Below, piece by piece: positions 55,694 through 64,000 of a stretch of DNA of 64,000 nucleotides. This stretch comes from Oscillospiraceae bacterium (lineage in GTDB: Bacteria > Bacillota > Clostridia > Oscillospirales > Ruminococcaceae). The stretch is from NCBI GenBank assembly GCA_009778065.1, contig WRKM01000009.1, positions 1-64,000 of the forward strand. Direction: 5' to 3'. Each line of letters opens with the position of its first letter. The first letter of the stretch is position 1. Both the position numbers and the translations under genes were made by a program. The notes beneath the pieces were generated by a model. The model was not told where the DNA came from. It searched no databases and saw nothing but the letters and a program-made list of their open reading frames with translations.

Positions 55694-55747
55694 ATCCCGC
55701 GTGTATGCGATGCGCCGCTTCGCGCACTTTTCAGAAAGGATTTAACC

Positions 55748-56230
55748 GTGATGGAATATAACGCCGCATTGGAAATACTTCAATTTTTAGAAAAGTATGA
55801 CGAGCATTTTAAGGAGCTTCGTGCCTTCATAAACGAAAAGCAGGAAAAGGTAGCGGGCGATGACATTGTTTGGCTTCTTGATTCGTTAAATAAAGAGCAG
55901 ACATATATAATGCGCGGAAACTCTCTCGAAGCCAAGAGAAAGCTGATTTTTGAAGAACGCGGAATAGAGGGTTATAACGCGTCGAAGCTGATTGAGAATT
56001 GTCCCGACGAGATAAAGGGCAGAATGAAGCTTGTAACGGGTTCAATAGACGAGTCAGTGACGTATATACAGGAGACCAATAAAAACGTGTTGGAAATGGC
56101 AAGACGCAAGCTCGAGGTTCAGGCGGAAATTTTAGAGGACAGCTTAATCGCAGGGAGCGACACATACAATAATTCAGGTTCAAAAATAAAGAAAATAAAT
56201 AACGACGATAATGTTATCGGTTCTGTTTAG
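55748..56230 (+). CDS. flgN: FlgN-type export chaperone for FlgK and FlgL
   Basis: 160 residues, mostly helical and charged, of FlgN length. FlgN binds the C-termini of FlgK and FlgL and prevents early assembly. YNAALEILQFLEKYDEHFKEL, LDSLNKEQTYIMRGNSLEAKRKLIF fit the family's long helical hairpin. Both GTG 55748 (AAAGGA, 7 nt) and ATG 55751 are possible starts. The gene sits in the canonical flgM-flgN-flgK-flgL order. Confidence 0.75.
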   Translation: MMEYNAALEILQFLEKYDEHFKELRAFINEKQEKVAGDDIVWLLDSLNKEQTYIMRGNSLEAKRKLIFEERGIEGYNASKLIENCPDEIKGRMKLVTGSIDESVTYIQETNKNVLEMARRKLEVQAEILEDSLIAGSDTYNNSGSKIKKINNDDNVIGSV

Positions 56231-56246
56231 CTGAAAGGGGTAAAAA

Positions 56247-58319
56247 ATGCGGTCATCTTTCATGGGTCTGGAAATGTCAAAACGTACAATCCAGCTTTCT
56301 CAAAAATCTTTGGACGTATCGGTAAGCAATATGTCCAACATGAAAACTCCGGGCTTTTCGAGACAGAGAGTGGACGTCCATTCAATGTTTCTCAGCTCAT
56401 ATAAAAACTGGCAGACGCGTATGTCGCGGCTGTCTTTGGCAGGTCAGGGAGCAGGCGCGCATGGCGTAGCACAGGTTCGGGATTTTTACTTAGATAAACG
56501 CTTCCGCGAAATGAACGGCTTCATGGCGGAATGTGAAAGAAAACTACCCATACTCGAAGAGATTCAAACCACTATAGACAACTTTGAAAACGTGGGAATG
56601 GAAGCAAAGTTAGCGCAGTTTAAAGACGCGCTGTCAAAATACGGCACCAACGCTCCGGACGCCGCCGAATTTGCGACTTTAGTAAGAAACTCCGCACAGC
56701 AAATAGCAGATATGCTTAAAACGTATGCGAGGGATTATGACAGACTGCTCGAAAGTAACGTGTTTGAGCTTAATGCCACTGTAGACTATGTAAATACTCT
56801 AATCGAGAAAGTGACCACCCTAAATAAGGCAATCGTAAAAGAATACAAATCGACCGAATACGGCGCGATTTACAACGGCAGAGGGGTTTCTCCCTACGGT
56901 CCGCTTGAACTTATGGACGAGAGAAACTTAGTTTTAGACGAACTTTCATCGTTCGCAAACATTAAGGTTGAGGAAAACGTAGACGGAAGCATAAACGTAT
57001 GGCTCGGCGAGATTCTCATGGTACAGGGAGAGAAATACGAGCATTTCGTTATGCACGAATTCGACAAATTTGATTCGGCGGTAATTTTCGCCTCGAATGG
57101 TCAAGTACCGAACATCAGAAGCGGCGAAATAAAAGCGTACATGGATTTAGTAAACGGAAACGGTCCGTATGCCAACCATCACCAAAGTTCAGCCTACGGG
57201 ATTCCCTATTATAAGTCGGCGATAGATGCGTTTGCCGAAGCGTTTGCCGGACTCATGAACGAGACTAACGGTATGACTTTAGATAACCCTTACAGAGCTA
57301 TGTTCGGCTCTACTCTCGATGTATATGACGAGGAGGGGACTTTAGTTTCCCGCGGACCTATAAACGCCTCTACCATTAGGATTTCGGACGAGTGGATGAA
57401 CGATGCGACCATGATAGGTCTCATGTACAGCGAGAACGAGTCCGTGTTAGTCTCCACTTTCAGCTTTACACAGGCGATTCATACGTTCAGTTTCCCTTCG
57501 GGCGGCGGACCTTATGACTTTGATGTTACCTTAGGAAGCGATACACAGCAAATCAGCTTTGACGGAACTGCCGCTGACCTTCAGACGCAGCTTGACGCCG
57601 CGTTCCCCGGAGGATTTTTAGTTGACGACGACGGCGTCGGTAATATAACCGTGAGTGCGGTTAATTCGTCAGACTTAATAAATGTCGACTCTGCCGATGT
57701 GGCAGTTACCGCGAACGGAGTCGGTCCCTACGATTTTGAAGTGTCTCTTAACGGGGTTGAACAAACGGTTTCCTTTAACGGAACCGCCGCCGACCTACAG
57801 ACACAGCTTGACGCCGTGTTCCCCGGTGGGTTTACAGTCGGGAGTGACGATAGCGGGAATGTAACCATAAACGCGACCGATACGTCGGCTTTGATTGATA
57901 TCACCTCCACGGGTGCTTTAGTCCCCACAGAAGATAAAGAAATCGTTGTCACGGGCGGCTGGGCTTATTCTACCACCTTAGACGGAACCCACGTAAAAGA
58001 GCTTCTTCTCGCACTTGATAAACCCGTAAAATACGGCAGGGCTTTAGATTTCGAGGGTTCGGCATTCGATTACATAGCTTTTATATCAAACCGCTTAGGT
58101 CAAGGAATCAGCTTTATCGAAGAACAACTTGATACAATGGTTGTGACCACTAACAATCTTTTGGACAGCAGGGATGCAGTCATGGGCGTGTCGAACGATG
58201 AAGAAGGAATAAATATGTTAATTTATCAAAAATGGTATAATGCGGCGGCACGTATGATGACCGCACTTGATGAATGTCTTGACAGGGTAATTAACGGTAT
58301 GGGAAGAGTCGGATTATAA
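56247..58319 (+). CDS. flgK: Flagellar hook-associated protein 1 (FlgK)
   Basis: 690 residues, long for FlgK (~550 in many). FlgK joins hook and filament. The N-terminal rod/hook motif (SFMGLEMSKRTIQLSQKSLDVSVSNMSNMKTPGFSRQ) and the C-terminal coiled coil with the terminal YNAAARMMTALDECLDRVINGMG are present. Between them, residues ~415-560 hold two ~71-residue repeats with GGPYDFDV/GVGPYDFEV and GTAADLQTQLDA, the second a clear copy of the first. These are the variable outer domain. Good ribosome site AAAGGGG before ATG 56247. Confidence 0.93.
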   Translation: MRSSFMGLEMSKRTIQLSQKSLDVSVSNMSNMKTPGFSRQRVDVHSMFLSSYKNWQTRMSRLSLAGQGAGAHGVAQVRDFYLDKRFREMNGFMAECERKLPILEEIQTTIDNFENVGMEAKLAQFKDALSKYGTNAPDAAEFATLVRNSAQQIADMLKTYARDYDRLLESNVFELNATVDYVNTLIEKVTTLNKAIVKEYKSTEYGAIYNGRGVSPYGPLELMDERNLVLDELSSFANIKVEENVDGSINVWLGEILMVQGEKYEHFVMHEFDKFDSAVIFASNGQVPNIRSGEIKAYMDLVNGNGPYANHHQSSAYGIPYYKSAIDAFAEAFAGLMNETNGMTLDNPYRAMFGSTLDVYDEEGTLVSRGPINASTIRISDEWMNDATMIGLMYSENESVLVSTFSFTQAIHTFSFPSGGGPYDFDVTLGSDTQQISFDGTAADLQTQLDAAFPGGFLVDDDGVGNITVSAVNSSDLINVDSADVAVTANGVGPYDFEVSLNGVEQTVSFNGTAADLQTQLDAVFPGGFTVGSDDSGNVTINATDTSALIDITSTGALVPTEDKEIVVTGGWAYSTTLDGTHVKELLLALDKPVKYGRALDFEGSAFDYIAFISNRLGQGISFIEEQLDTMVVTTNNLLDSRDAVMGVSNDEEGINMLIYQKWYNAAARMMTALDECLDRVINGMGRVGL
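57504..57930 (+). repeat. Tandem repeat inside flgK (two ~71-residue units)
   Basis: Units 57504-57717 and 57718-57930 encode similar beta domains, each with GTAADLQTQLDA and FPGGF. They share whole stretches at the DNA level (for example GCCGCTGACCTTCAGACGCA against GCCGCCGACCTACAGACACA). Confidence 0.7.
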
Positions 58320-58370
58320 AAAAAATTATATTCCGGCGAGTAAAAAAAGAAACAAACAGGGGGATACACC

Positions 58371-59663
58371 ATGAACATCAGAATCGCAGGCGGAACAGTT
58401 TTAAGACGCTATATGCACAATCTTGAGCGTAATATGGGCAGAAAAAACAGCGAAGAGAATAAATTTTATTCCTCGCGTTCATTTAACAGGGCGAGCCAAA
58501 ATCCTGTCGCCGCTGCCCGCGCACTCAGAGTTCGTAAGGCGATATACGACATAAACACATATCAGGATAACTTAAAAACGGCTGAAATGATTTATGCAAA
58601 CGCCGAAAGCTCTGTTATGAAGGTTTCGTCAATTATACAGTCAACCTACGAACATTTAGTAAAGGGTGCACACGGCTCTCTTAACTCCGATGACGCCGCT
58701 ATTGTCGCCGAATCTATAGACAAATTCGCTGAAGAAATGGTTCAGCTCATGAACATAGTGGTAGCCGACAGAAGAATCTTCGGCGGTATAAATAACTCAA
58801 GTCTTGCTTTTAAAATCGAAGACGGACCGATGGGAAAAATCGCCTACTACCACGACAAGCCCGTAAACCAGTATCAAGACCCGAACCTTTTCCCGTATTC
58901 GGGCGTGTCCTATACCGACATAGGTATAGGCATGACGATGGGCAGGGACAACAGAATAGACCCGCAGTCCGCACTTCCCGTAACCTTTAACGGTGCAGAG
59001 ATTCTCGGTTGCGGTCTTGACGGAAGAACCACATATATTGATTTACATAAATTGGAAGATGGTGAAACATACAGCCTTGACGTAGGACTCGGCGCAGATA
59101 GGAAAACTATTATTTTCACTGCGGGAGCAAATAACAACGATACGGCGAAAAATATAAACGAATCACTTTTTAAAGCCTTCGGCAGTAAAGTCAGTGTAGG
59201 CGCGGAGAGCGGACTGTTAATTTCAAATGTAACCGGAGGAGTATCCGTATCTGTCGAAAATTCGCCGCCGAGAACCGATGGTCAAACATTCTCACAGGCA
59301 AGCATATCTACATATGCGAGTGGTTTTTCCGCTAATGTTATCCAGCTCGTACTCGACTCGGCACAGGCTTTAAAAGCTGATGACAGGCTCTTAGCGGCAA
59401 AATATGCAGACGCACTTTTCGCACTCCAGACCAATGTATCGCTTACTCTTGCAAAAATCGGGAATACGCATGAGTTTATTGAGTTTAACCTTGACAGAAC
59501 GACCAATAATATGATGTCGCTACTCGAACAGCAACGCGATTTAGAGGCGTCAAAGCCGGAAGAGCAAATCACCCTCATAAAAGTTCTTGAGTCTATTTTC
59601 GGCGCACAGTTACAAATGGGGGCGCAACTTTTGCCCATGTCAATATTCAACTTCCTCAAATAG
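58371..59663 (+). CDS. flgL: Flagellar hook-associated protein 3 (FlgL)
   Basis: 430 residues. FlgL is the second hook-filament junction protein. The N-terminal flagellin-like helix has EENKFYSSRSFNRASQNPVAAARALRVRKAI. The C-terminal D0 helix closes the protein. The middle contains a beta insertion (DLHKLEDGETYSLDVGLG to SGLLISNVTGGVS) with the same style of domain as FlgK and FliD in this operon. GGGGG lies 7 nt before ATG 58371. Confidence 0.9.
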   Translation: MNIRIAGGTVLRRYMHNLERNMGRKNSEENKFYSSRSFNRASQNPVAAARALRVRKAIYDINTYQDNLKTAEMIYANAESSVMKVSSIIQSTYEHLVKGAHGSLNSDDAAIVAESIDKFAEEMVQLMNIVVADRRIFGGINNSSLAFKIEDGPMGKIAYYHDKPVNQYQDPNLFPYSGVSYTDIGIGMTMGRDNRIDPQSALPVTFNGAEILGCGLDGRTTYIDLHKLEDGETYSLDVGLGADRKTIIFTAGANNNDTAKNINESLFKAFGSKVSVGAESGLLISNVTGGVSVSVENSPPRTDGQTFSQASISTYASGFSANVIQLVLDSAQALKADDRLLAAKYADALFALQTNVSLTLAKIGNTHEFIEFNLDRTTNNMMSLLEQQRDLEASKPEEQITLIKVLESIFGAQLQMGAQLLPMSIFNFLK

Positions 59664-59730
59664 ATTCGAGGTGTGAATATTAAAACCCGTTCCTATGATA
59701 AAAGTTTACGGTAAAGGAGGTCCCGGAGTC

Positions 59731-60336
59731 ATGAATCACAATCTTTTAAGCATCACCACCGTACCTATTTCCGTTGAAATAAATATCGTAAAGGGAGAAC
59801 TGAGAAATCCCAACGCTCCAAAACCGCAAATAAAGGTTAAGACGGGAGCCGGCGGTATAAAAATCGAGGCGGAAAACGCAAAGATAAACATAGACACCTA
59901 TGCGGCGCGTTCAAGTACAGGTTACGGAAAATACAATTCTGCCGACTTTTACAAAAAAGAAGCTGACAAAGGCATAAAGCTCGCCTATCAAGGCACGGCT
60001 CGTATCGTAAGAGAAGGTAACGCACTCGCGCGGGGAACCACGCCCGGAGAACTCGCTATACAGAATAACGGCGCGGGTAAATCAATCCAGACCGTCATGG
60101 AGCATATACCTAAAGTGGGTGCGGACGTCACCTTTGAAAAAGGCAAGTTAAGCATAAACTATGAGATAAGGGACGTAAATATAGACTGGGATAACCTGAA
60201 AACCGTACCGCTTGAGTTTATACCGGGAAGGGTTGAGTTTAAAGTAAGACAAATGCCGCAGGTCGTAATCGAATACACGGGCAGACCTATATATGTCCCG
60301 CCGAGTGCAGACCCCATGTTAAACACAGTGGTTTAA
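59731..60336 (+). CDS. DUF6470 (YviE-like) protein
   Basis: 201 residues, near the 191 of Bacillus YviE. ATG 59731 is 10 nt after AAAGGAGG; a longer frame from 59695 contains that site. It lies between flgL and fliW, where yviE stands in Bacillus and many Clostridia, which supports the assignment. Conserved patterns are LRNPNAPKPQIKVKTGAGGI, IDTYAARSSTGYGKYN, and PPSADPMLN near the C-terminus. Its exact function is unknown. Confidence 0.8.
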   Translation: MNHNLLSITTVPISVEINIVKGELRNPNAPKPQIKVKTGAGGIKIEAENAKINIDTYAARSSTGYGKYNSADFYKKEADKGIKLAYQGTARIVREGNALARGTTPGELAIQNNGAGKSIQTVMEHIPKVGADVTFEKGKLSINYEIRDVNIDWDNLKTVPLEFIPGRVEFKVRQMPQVVIEYTGRPIYVPPSADPMLNTVV

Positions 60337-60353
60337 TAAGGAGCAGAGTAAAA

Positions 60354-60818
60354 ATGATTGATAAAAAAATAAAAATAGATACCCGCGACTTTGGAGAAGT
60401 CGAAATCGCAGAGGACAGTATATACGAATTTCCGAGCGGCGTTTTCGCCTTTGAAGATACACGGCATTTCGCTTTAATCAGCCCTCTCGGAGAAGATGTT
60501 TTCCCTATGTGGCTACAGTCTGCTGACGATATAACCCCTTGTTTTGTGGTCTTTGACCCTACAATTATTGACGAGGGCTACACCGTCACATTGAGCAAGA
60601 GCGAAAAAGCATTGCTCGATATAAAAGACGATACGAACCTAAGGTACTTAGCCATAGCAAAGGTACCGGAAAATTTCAAAGATACGACGGTAAACATGAA
60701 GTCTCCTATCGTTATTAACTGCGACCTAAACATAGCAGCGCAGTTTATTCTATCACAGGACTATCCGTTTCGGCTTCCGATTTATAAAGACGTGGCGATA
60801 AATAACGCTCGCGTCTAA
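60354..60818 (+). CDS. fliW: FliW flagellar assembly factor
   Basis: 154 residues, normal for FliW. It binds flagellin and, when free, sequesters CsrA so that flagellin mRNA is translated. KIKIDTRDFGEVEIAEDSIYEFPSGVFAFEDTR and the later MKSPIVINCDLNIAAQFIL, YPFRLPIYKD patterns are family features. AAGGAG precedes ATG 60354. The pairing with csrA, 32 bp downstream, is the normal arrangement. Confidence 0.92.
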   Translation: MIDKKIKIDTRDFGEVEIAEDSIYEFPSGVFAFEDTRHFALISPLGEDVFPMWLQSADDITPCFVVFDPTIIDEGYTVTLSKSEKALLDIKDDTNLRYLAIAKVPENFKDTTVNMKSPIVINCDLNIAAQFILSQDYPFRLPIYKDVAINNARV

Positions 60819-60850
60819 AGGAAGTACTAAAAAACAGGGAGTGCGGTTTA

Positions 60851-61096
60851 ATGCTCGTAATCACAAGAAAAACCGATGAAAGCTTGCTAATCGCGGATAA
60901 CATCGAAGTAATTGTACTTGAAGTTTCGAGGGACAGAGTTAAACTCGGAGTAAGTGCGCCGCGGGACATAACCGTAATAAGGTATGAACTCGCAACTACG
61001 CAAAAAGAAAACCGCGAATCTGCGGAGCAGATTTCCAAAGGCGCACTCGACGCGCTTATAAACGCCGTAAAGAACAACAAGGGAAAGGATGAATGA
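60851..61096 (+). CDS. csrA: CsrA carbon storage/flagellin translation regulator
   Basis: 81 residues, slightly longer than the ~60-75 usual. CsrA binds GGA motifs in mRNA leaders and blocks translation, and is held by FliW. The core MLVITRKTDESLLI ... VIVLEVSRDRVKLGVSAPRDITVIRYEL is intact, including the RNA-contact beta strands and R/L positions. Its C-terminal Lys-rich extension differs from most. ATG 60851 follows GGGAG at a distance of about 10 nt; fliD begins 4 bp past the stop. Confidence 0.95.
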   Translation: MLVITRKTDESLLIADNIEVIVLEVSRDRVKLGVSAPRDITVIRYELATTQKENRESAEQISKGALDALINAVKNNKGKDE

Positions 61097-61100
61097 GGTC

Positions 61101-64000
61101 ATGTCAACTATTAAAGGGAGTTCACTCAGAATAGGCGGTTTAAATTCGGGACTCGATACCGAGGCTATTGTAAAAGCTATGTCCGCAGGTACCAAGCTCA
61201 GAATCACCACCAACCAAAGGCAAGTACTGAAGCTTCAGGCGCAGCAGGAGGCTTATCGTTCCATTATCGGTAAGTTCACCGGGTTCAAGGCAAAGTACCT
61301 TGATATTCTAAATGGAAACACGTTTCTCGGAAGCCGTTCTACATTTAACCGCCACACAGCGACCGTAAGTAAAAACGGGGTCGAGCAGAAGCTCACGGGT
61401 ATAAATGTCACGACTAATTCTAACGCTACAGCAGGAAGCTATAAGGTTACGGTTGACACTATAGCAACGCAGGCGAATATTTCATCGAAACCCACCGACT
61501 CTTTAAACACGGTTTTTGAGCCTGATAAATATCAAAATAGCAGCACCTATGCCATGACGATGACCGTAGGAGGCGTTACTAAGGTAATCGCTTTTCAGGG
61601 AAATACCGACCCTGATGAAGTGACCAAAAGTATTAACAGCGCCCTCGTTTCTGCGTTCGGAAAAACTAACACAACCGACATTGACGGAAGAGGCTTGGTC
61701 TATTTCGATGCGACAGACGGAAAATTTGTTTCGACTGAGAAAAAGACGATTTCTACCGGTTTAGTTTCAGAACTCGGTGACCAAGTGAGCTTAGGAAATG
61801 AAAAAACATGGCTCACAGGGGATAATAACAGCATAACCGTAATAATCGCGGGCGAAGTCCAAACCGTAACCCTTCAAACGCTCGGTCAGGATTATTTCGA
61901 TGGTTTCACAATCGAAGATAAAGACGGAACATGGGCTGTCGCTAAACGTGTCGCCACCGCGGCGGACGCAATGAGTCTGTTTGGTATAGACTCTACGGCG
62001 GACTGGGATAAATTAACACAATCACAGCAGGATGCACGCATAGCTGAAGCGCAAAAGGATTTCAACGCAAAAGAAAAAATGCTCAACGACATATTATTCA
62101 GTATGTATAACAAAGAGCGTTTTGCGGAATTTCAAGATTGGCAGGGTGACAGCACTCTCCACGACGGTAAATACAATCCCGATTATTGGCAGATTTCTCT
62201 TGACAGGGATGAGATTTTGGCGGCTTATACCGCAAATGGCGTAGACGTAAGCAGTATAGACCCCGACCCGGATAACTTGACGTTAGCGCAGTTTAACACT
62301 GCTTTGGTTGCGGCGAGAAATGCGGAAGTGGCTGCAAGAGCGGATTTGGCAGGTTTAACGGGTACGGAAAGAACAAAGTTCATAACAGATGAAACGAAAA
62401 AACTGACAGATGAAATAAACAGCGACCAAAATGCGGCTTTACTTACTAAAATTCGTGCGTCCATGTCAGACGAGCAAATAGCTCTGTTCGATGAAGAGCT
62501 TGTCCGCAGAAATACCGCTCTTAAACAGCAGGATTATACCGCGGCTGTGAATAAAGCGTATGACGATTTTTATAAGTGGCAGAGAGACGAACTCGGTATC
62601 CAGGTTGGCTCCGGCAACTTTATGATGATAAACGAGTGGAAAGAAATGCTCGGCATAAGCGATACCATGCCTGCAACCGGAAGCTGGGCGGATGTTTTCC
62701 CTGCCGGTGATGATATGAAGCAAATTGCCGTGGATTATTACACCGCCAAAGAAGCCGACGCTTTAACTCAAATTGCCGGACTTAACGCCGATATACTTGC
62801 CTTAAACGAAACCGACCTTGACTACGAGGAAAACAAAAAGGCTCTGGAAGACCAAATAGCCGCATTACAAGACATAGCCGACCGTAACAACGCCAGGTTG
62901 GATTATTGGGGCGGTGTAAGCGACAGTGATTTTTCAGACGCTGTCGATATAATGGCGGGTGTTTTCACAGATGCTCAATCTAAAGACGGAATAGACGAAC
63001 TCATGTTTTTACGCGGCGGATACTCCGAAAGGGATGCCTATTTTAACCGCTATGCGGAACAGCCGGGACAAAGCTATAACGATTTCTTAGCCACAGCCTC
63101 TGCAATGGGCGTCGGAGAGTTTTCGAGTCATTTCAACGAGACCACGCTTAATCAAAGGCTCGGAAATATTAACTTCGCAGACGGTACAAAGGTCGAAGCA
63201 AGCATATCCGCAACAGGAGATGTAACTCTCAGCGCATACAAGCTTGCCGCAGACGGCGTAACAAAAGAAGCCGTAGACATGGCAGCATATGCGGGAGAAG
63301 ACAGCAAAAACGATTTCGGGCTTGAAACAGCTAAAACGATTGCGAGTACTATTTCAACCTCAACAAGATTGAGCGAACTGGGACTCACACCCGAAAACGG
63401 GAACTATATCTTAGAAATAAACGGCGAGAAACTGACGTTTAACGGAAATACCACGATAAGAGAAATGATGAACGCGGTCAATAATAACGCGAAAATAAAC
63501 GTAAACATGACCTTCTCATCTCTTACAAACACCTTTGAAATTAAATCCAAGGAATACGGGACAGCCGCCGAAATCACATTTGGTGACGACCCTTCAGGTC
63601 TGTTCGCGGCATTGGGCTTTGACGCCTATGTCAACCAAACCGTAAATAACGGTACAAATCTGCGGTTAGATATTAACGGTCAGATAGTTGAGACTGCTTC
63701 TAACTCCTACGAAATTAACGGAACTGTTATAACAGTGGGTGAAAACGCGCAGGTCGGCGAGTCGTTTTTGATTGAGGTTGAACGTGATACCTCGCAAGTA
63801 GCGAATATAATCAAGGACTTTATAAAGGATTATAACGAGCTGATTGATTTTGTTTACGGATTTGTAAACGAAAAGCCGGAAAAGGATTATTATTTCCTCA
63901 CCGACTACGACAGAGAAGAGTTAGGTCTCACTGAATCCCAGGAGAAAAAGTGGGAAGAAAAGGCATCGAAGGGGCTTCTCTACAATGACCGTGCAATCAC
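61101..64000 (+). CDS. fliD: Flagellar filament cap protein FliD (partial, runs off window)
   Basis: The frame is open from ATG 61101 to the right end, 966 codons visible, so the C-terminus is missing. FliD caps the growing filament and guides flagellin folding. The N-terminal FliD_N domain, with GGLNSGLDTEAIVKAMSA, leads into a variable middle. The FliD_C-type region begins near VANIIKDFIKDYNELIDFV. The insert between them is very large (about 700-800 residues) with coiled-coil runs (ILAAYTANGV... EADALTQIAGL...) and a beta domain (LELTPENGNYILEINGEKLTFNG-like). Typical FliD is 450-700 residues, so this one is much longer. Confidence 0.9.
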   Translation, partial: MSTIKGSSLRIGGLNSGLDTEAIVKAMSAGTKLRITTNQRQVLKLQAQQEAYRSIIGKFTGFKAKYLDILNGNTFLGSRSTFNRHTATVSKNGVEQKLTGINVTTNSNATAGSYKVTVDTIATQANISSKPTDSLNTVFEPDKYQNSSTYAMTMTVGGVTKVIAFQGNTDPDEVTKSINSALVSAFGKTNTTDIDGRGLVYFDATDGKFVSTEKKTISTGLVSELGDQVSLGNEKTWLTGDNNSITVIIAGEVQTVTLQTLGQDYFDGFTIEDKDGTWAVAKRVATAADAMSLFGIDSTADWDKLTQSQQDARIAEAQKDFNAKEKMLNDILFSMYNKERFAEFQDWQGDSTLHDGKYNPDYWQISLDRDEILAAYTANGVDVSSIDPDPDNLTLAQFNTALVAARNAEVAARADLAGLTGTERTKFITDETKKLTDEINSDQNAALLTKIRASMSDEQIALFDEELVRRNTALKQQDYTAAVNKAYDDFYKWQRDELGIQVGSGNFMMINEWKEMLGISDTMPATGSWADVFPAGDDMKQIAVDYYTAKEADALTQIAGLNADILALNETDLDYEENKKALEDQIAALQDIADRNNARLDYWGGVSDSDFSDAVDIMAGVFTDAQSKDGIDELMFLRGGYSERDAYFNRYAEQPGQSYNDFLATASAMGVGEFSSHFNETTLNQRLGNINFADGTKVEASISATGDVTLSAYKLAADGVTKEAVDMAAYAGEDSKNDFGLETAKTIASTISTSTRLSELGLTPENGNYILEINGEKLTFNGNTTIREMMNAVNNNAKINVNMTFSSLTNTFEIKSKEYGTAAEITFGDDPSGLFAALGFDAYVNQTVNNGTNLRLDINGQIVETASNSYEINGTVITVGENAQVGESFLIEVERDTSQVANIIKDFIKDYNELIDFVYGFVNEKPEKDYYFLTDYDREELGLTESQEKKWEEKASKGLLYNDRAI

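Overview
The window looks like a chromosomal segment of a motile, low-to-mid GC, Gram-positive anaerobe of the class Clostridia (an Oscillospirales/Ruminococcus-like organism is my inference). The evidence is a type I dockerin on a surface protein, strong GGAGG ribosome binding sites, many TTGACA-N17-TATAAT promoters, a fused IspDF, a Na+-pumping decarboxylase and a csrA-fliW flagellar locus. No rRNA, CRISPR array or complete transposon was seen.

Region 1 (1-5000) is accessory DNA. It opens with the last codons of a probable serine recombinase. Two inverted, palindromic sites follow, enclosing a near-consensus promoter that points AWAY from the next gene, a leucine-rich-repeat protein ending in a dockerin. 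This has the architecture of a phase-variable invertible promoter, shown in the OFF orientation. Next come a tandem duplication of dockerin tail, terminator and MNT nucleotidyltransferase (one copy keeps a stump of the HEPN partner), a HigBA-like and a RelB/YoeB-like toxin-antitoxin pair.

Region 2 (5000-8000) holds a CheY-like receiver, a phosphoribosyltransferase and FeoB. Region 3 (8200-20300) is a probable defence island, all on the minus strand. It contains McrBC with HARE-HTH and EVE-like segments, a HIRAN protein, a WYL regulator, small unknown genes driven by a duplicated consensus promoter, tRNA-Leu(UAA), and a two-gene unit pairing a GHKL/sacsin-like protein with an SNF2-like protein that appears to lack its ATPase motifs.

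Region 4 (20300-50900, minus strand) is mostly core metabolism. It includes gpmI, tpiA and pgk, a PilZ protein, DegV, TrmL, pyridoxal kinase, RimI, PolA, Ppk, PyrG, a CCA-adding-type nucleotidyltransferase, TtcA, and the OadB/OadG subunits behind a peptide-binding lipoprotein. Interspersed are a large membrane-anchored propeller-like protein with polyproline tracts and a small protein with YRFGSGS repeats.

Region 5 (50900-64000, plus strand) starts at a divergent promoter pair. It holds a zinc-ribbon membrane protein, a PASTA-type protein whose kinase domain has lost all three catalytic signatures (a pseudokinase), IspDF, and then a late flagellar operon flgM-flgN-flgK-flgL-DUF6470-fliW-csrA-fliD behind a sigma-28-like promoter. 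fliD runs off the right end. Products are assigned by reading motifs only; no database search was possible.
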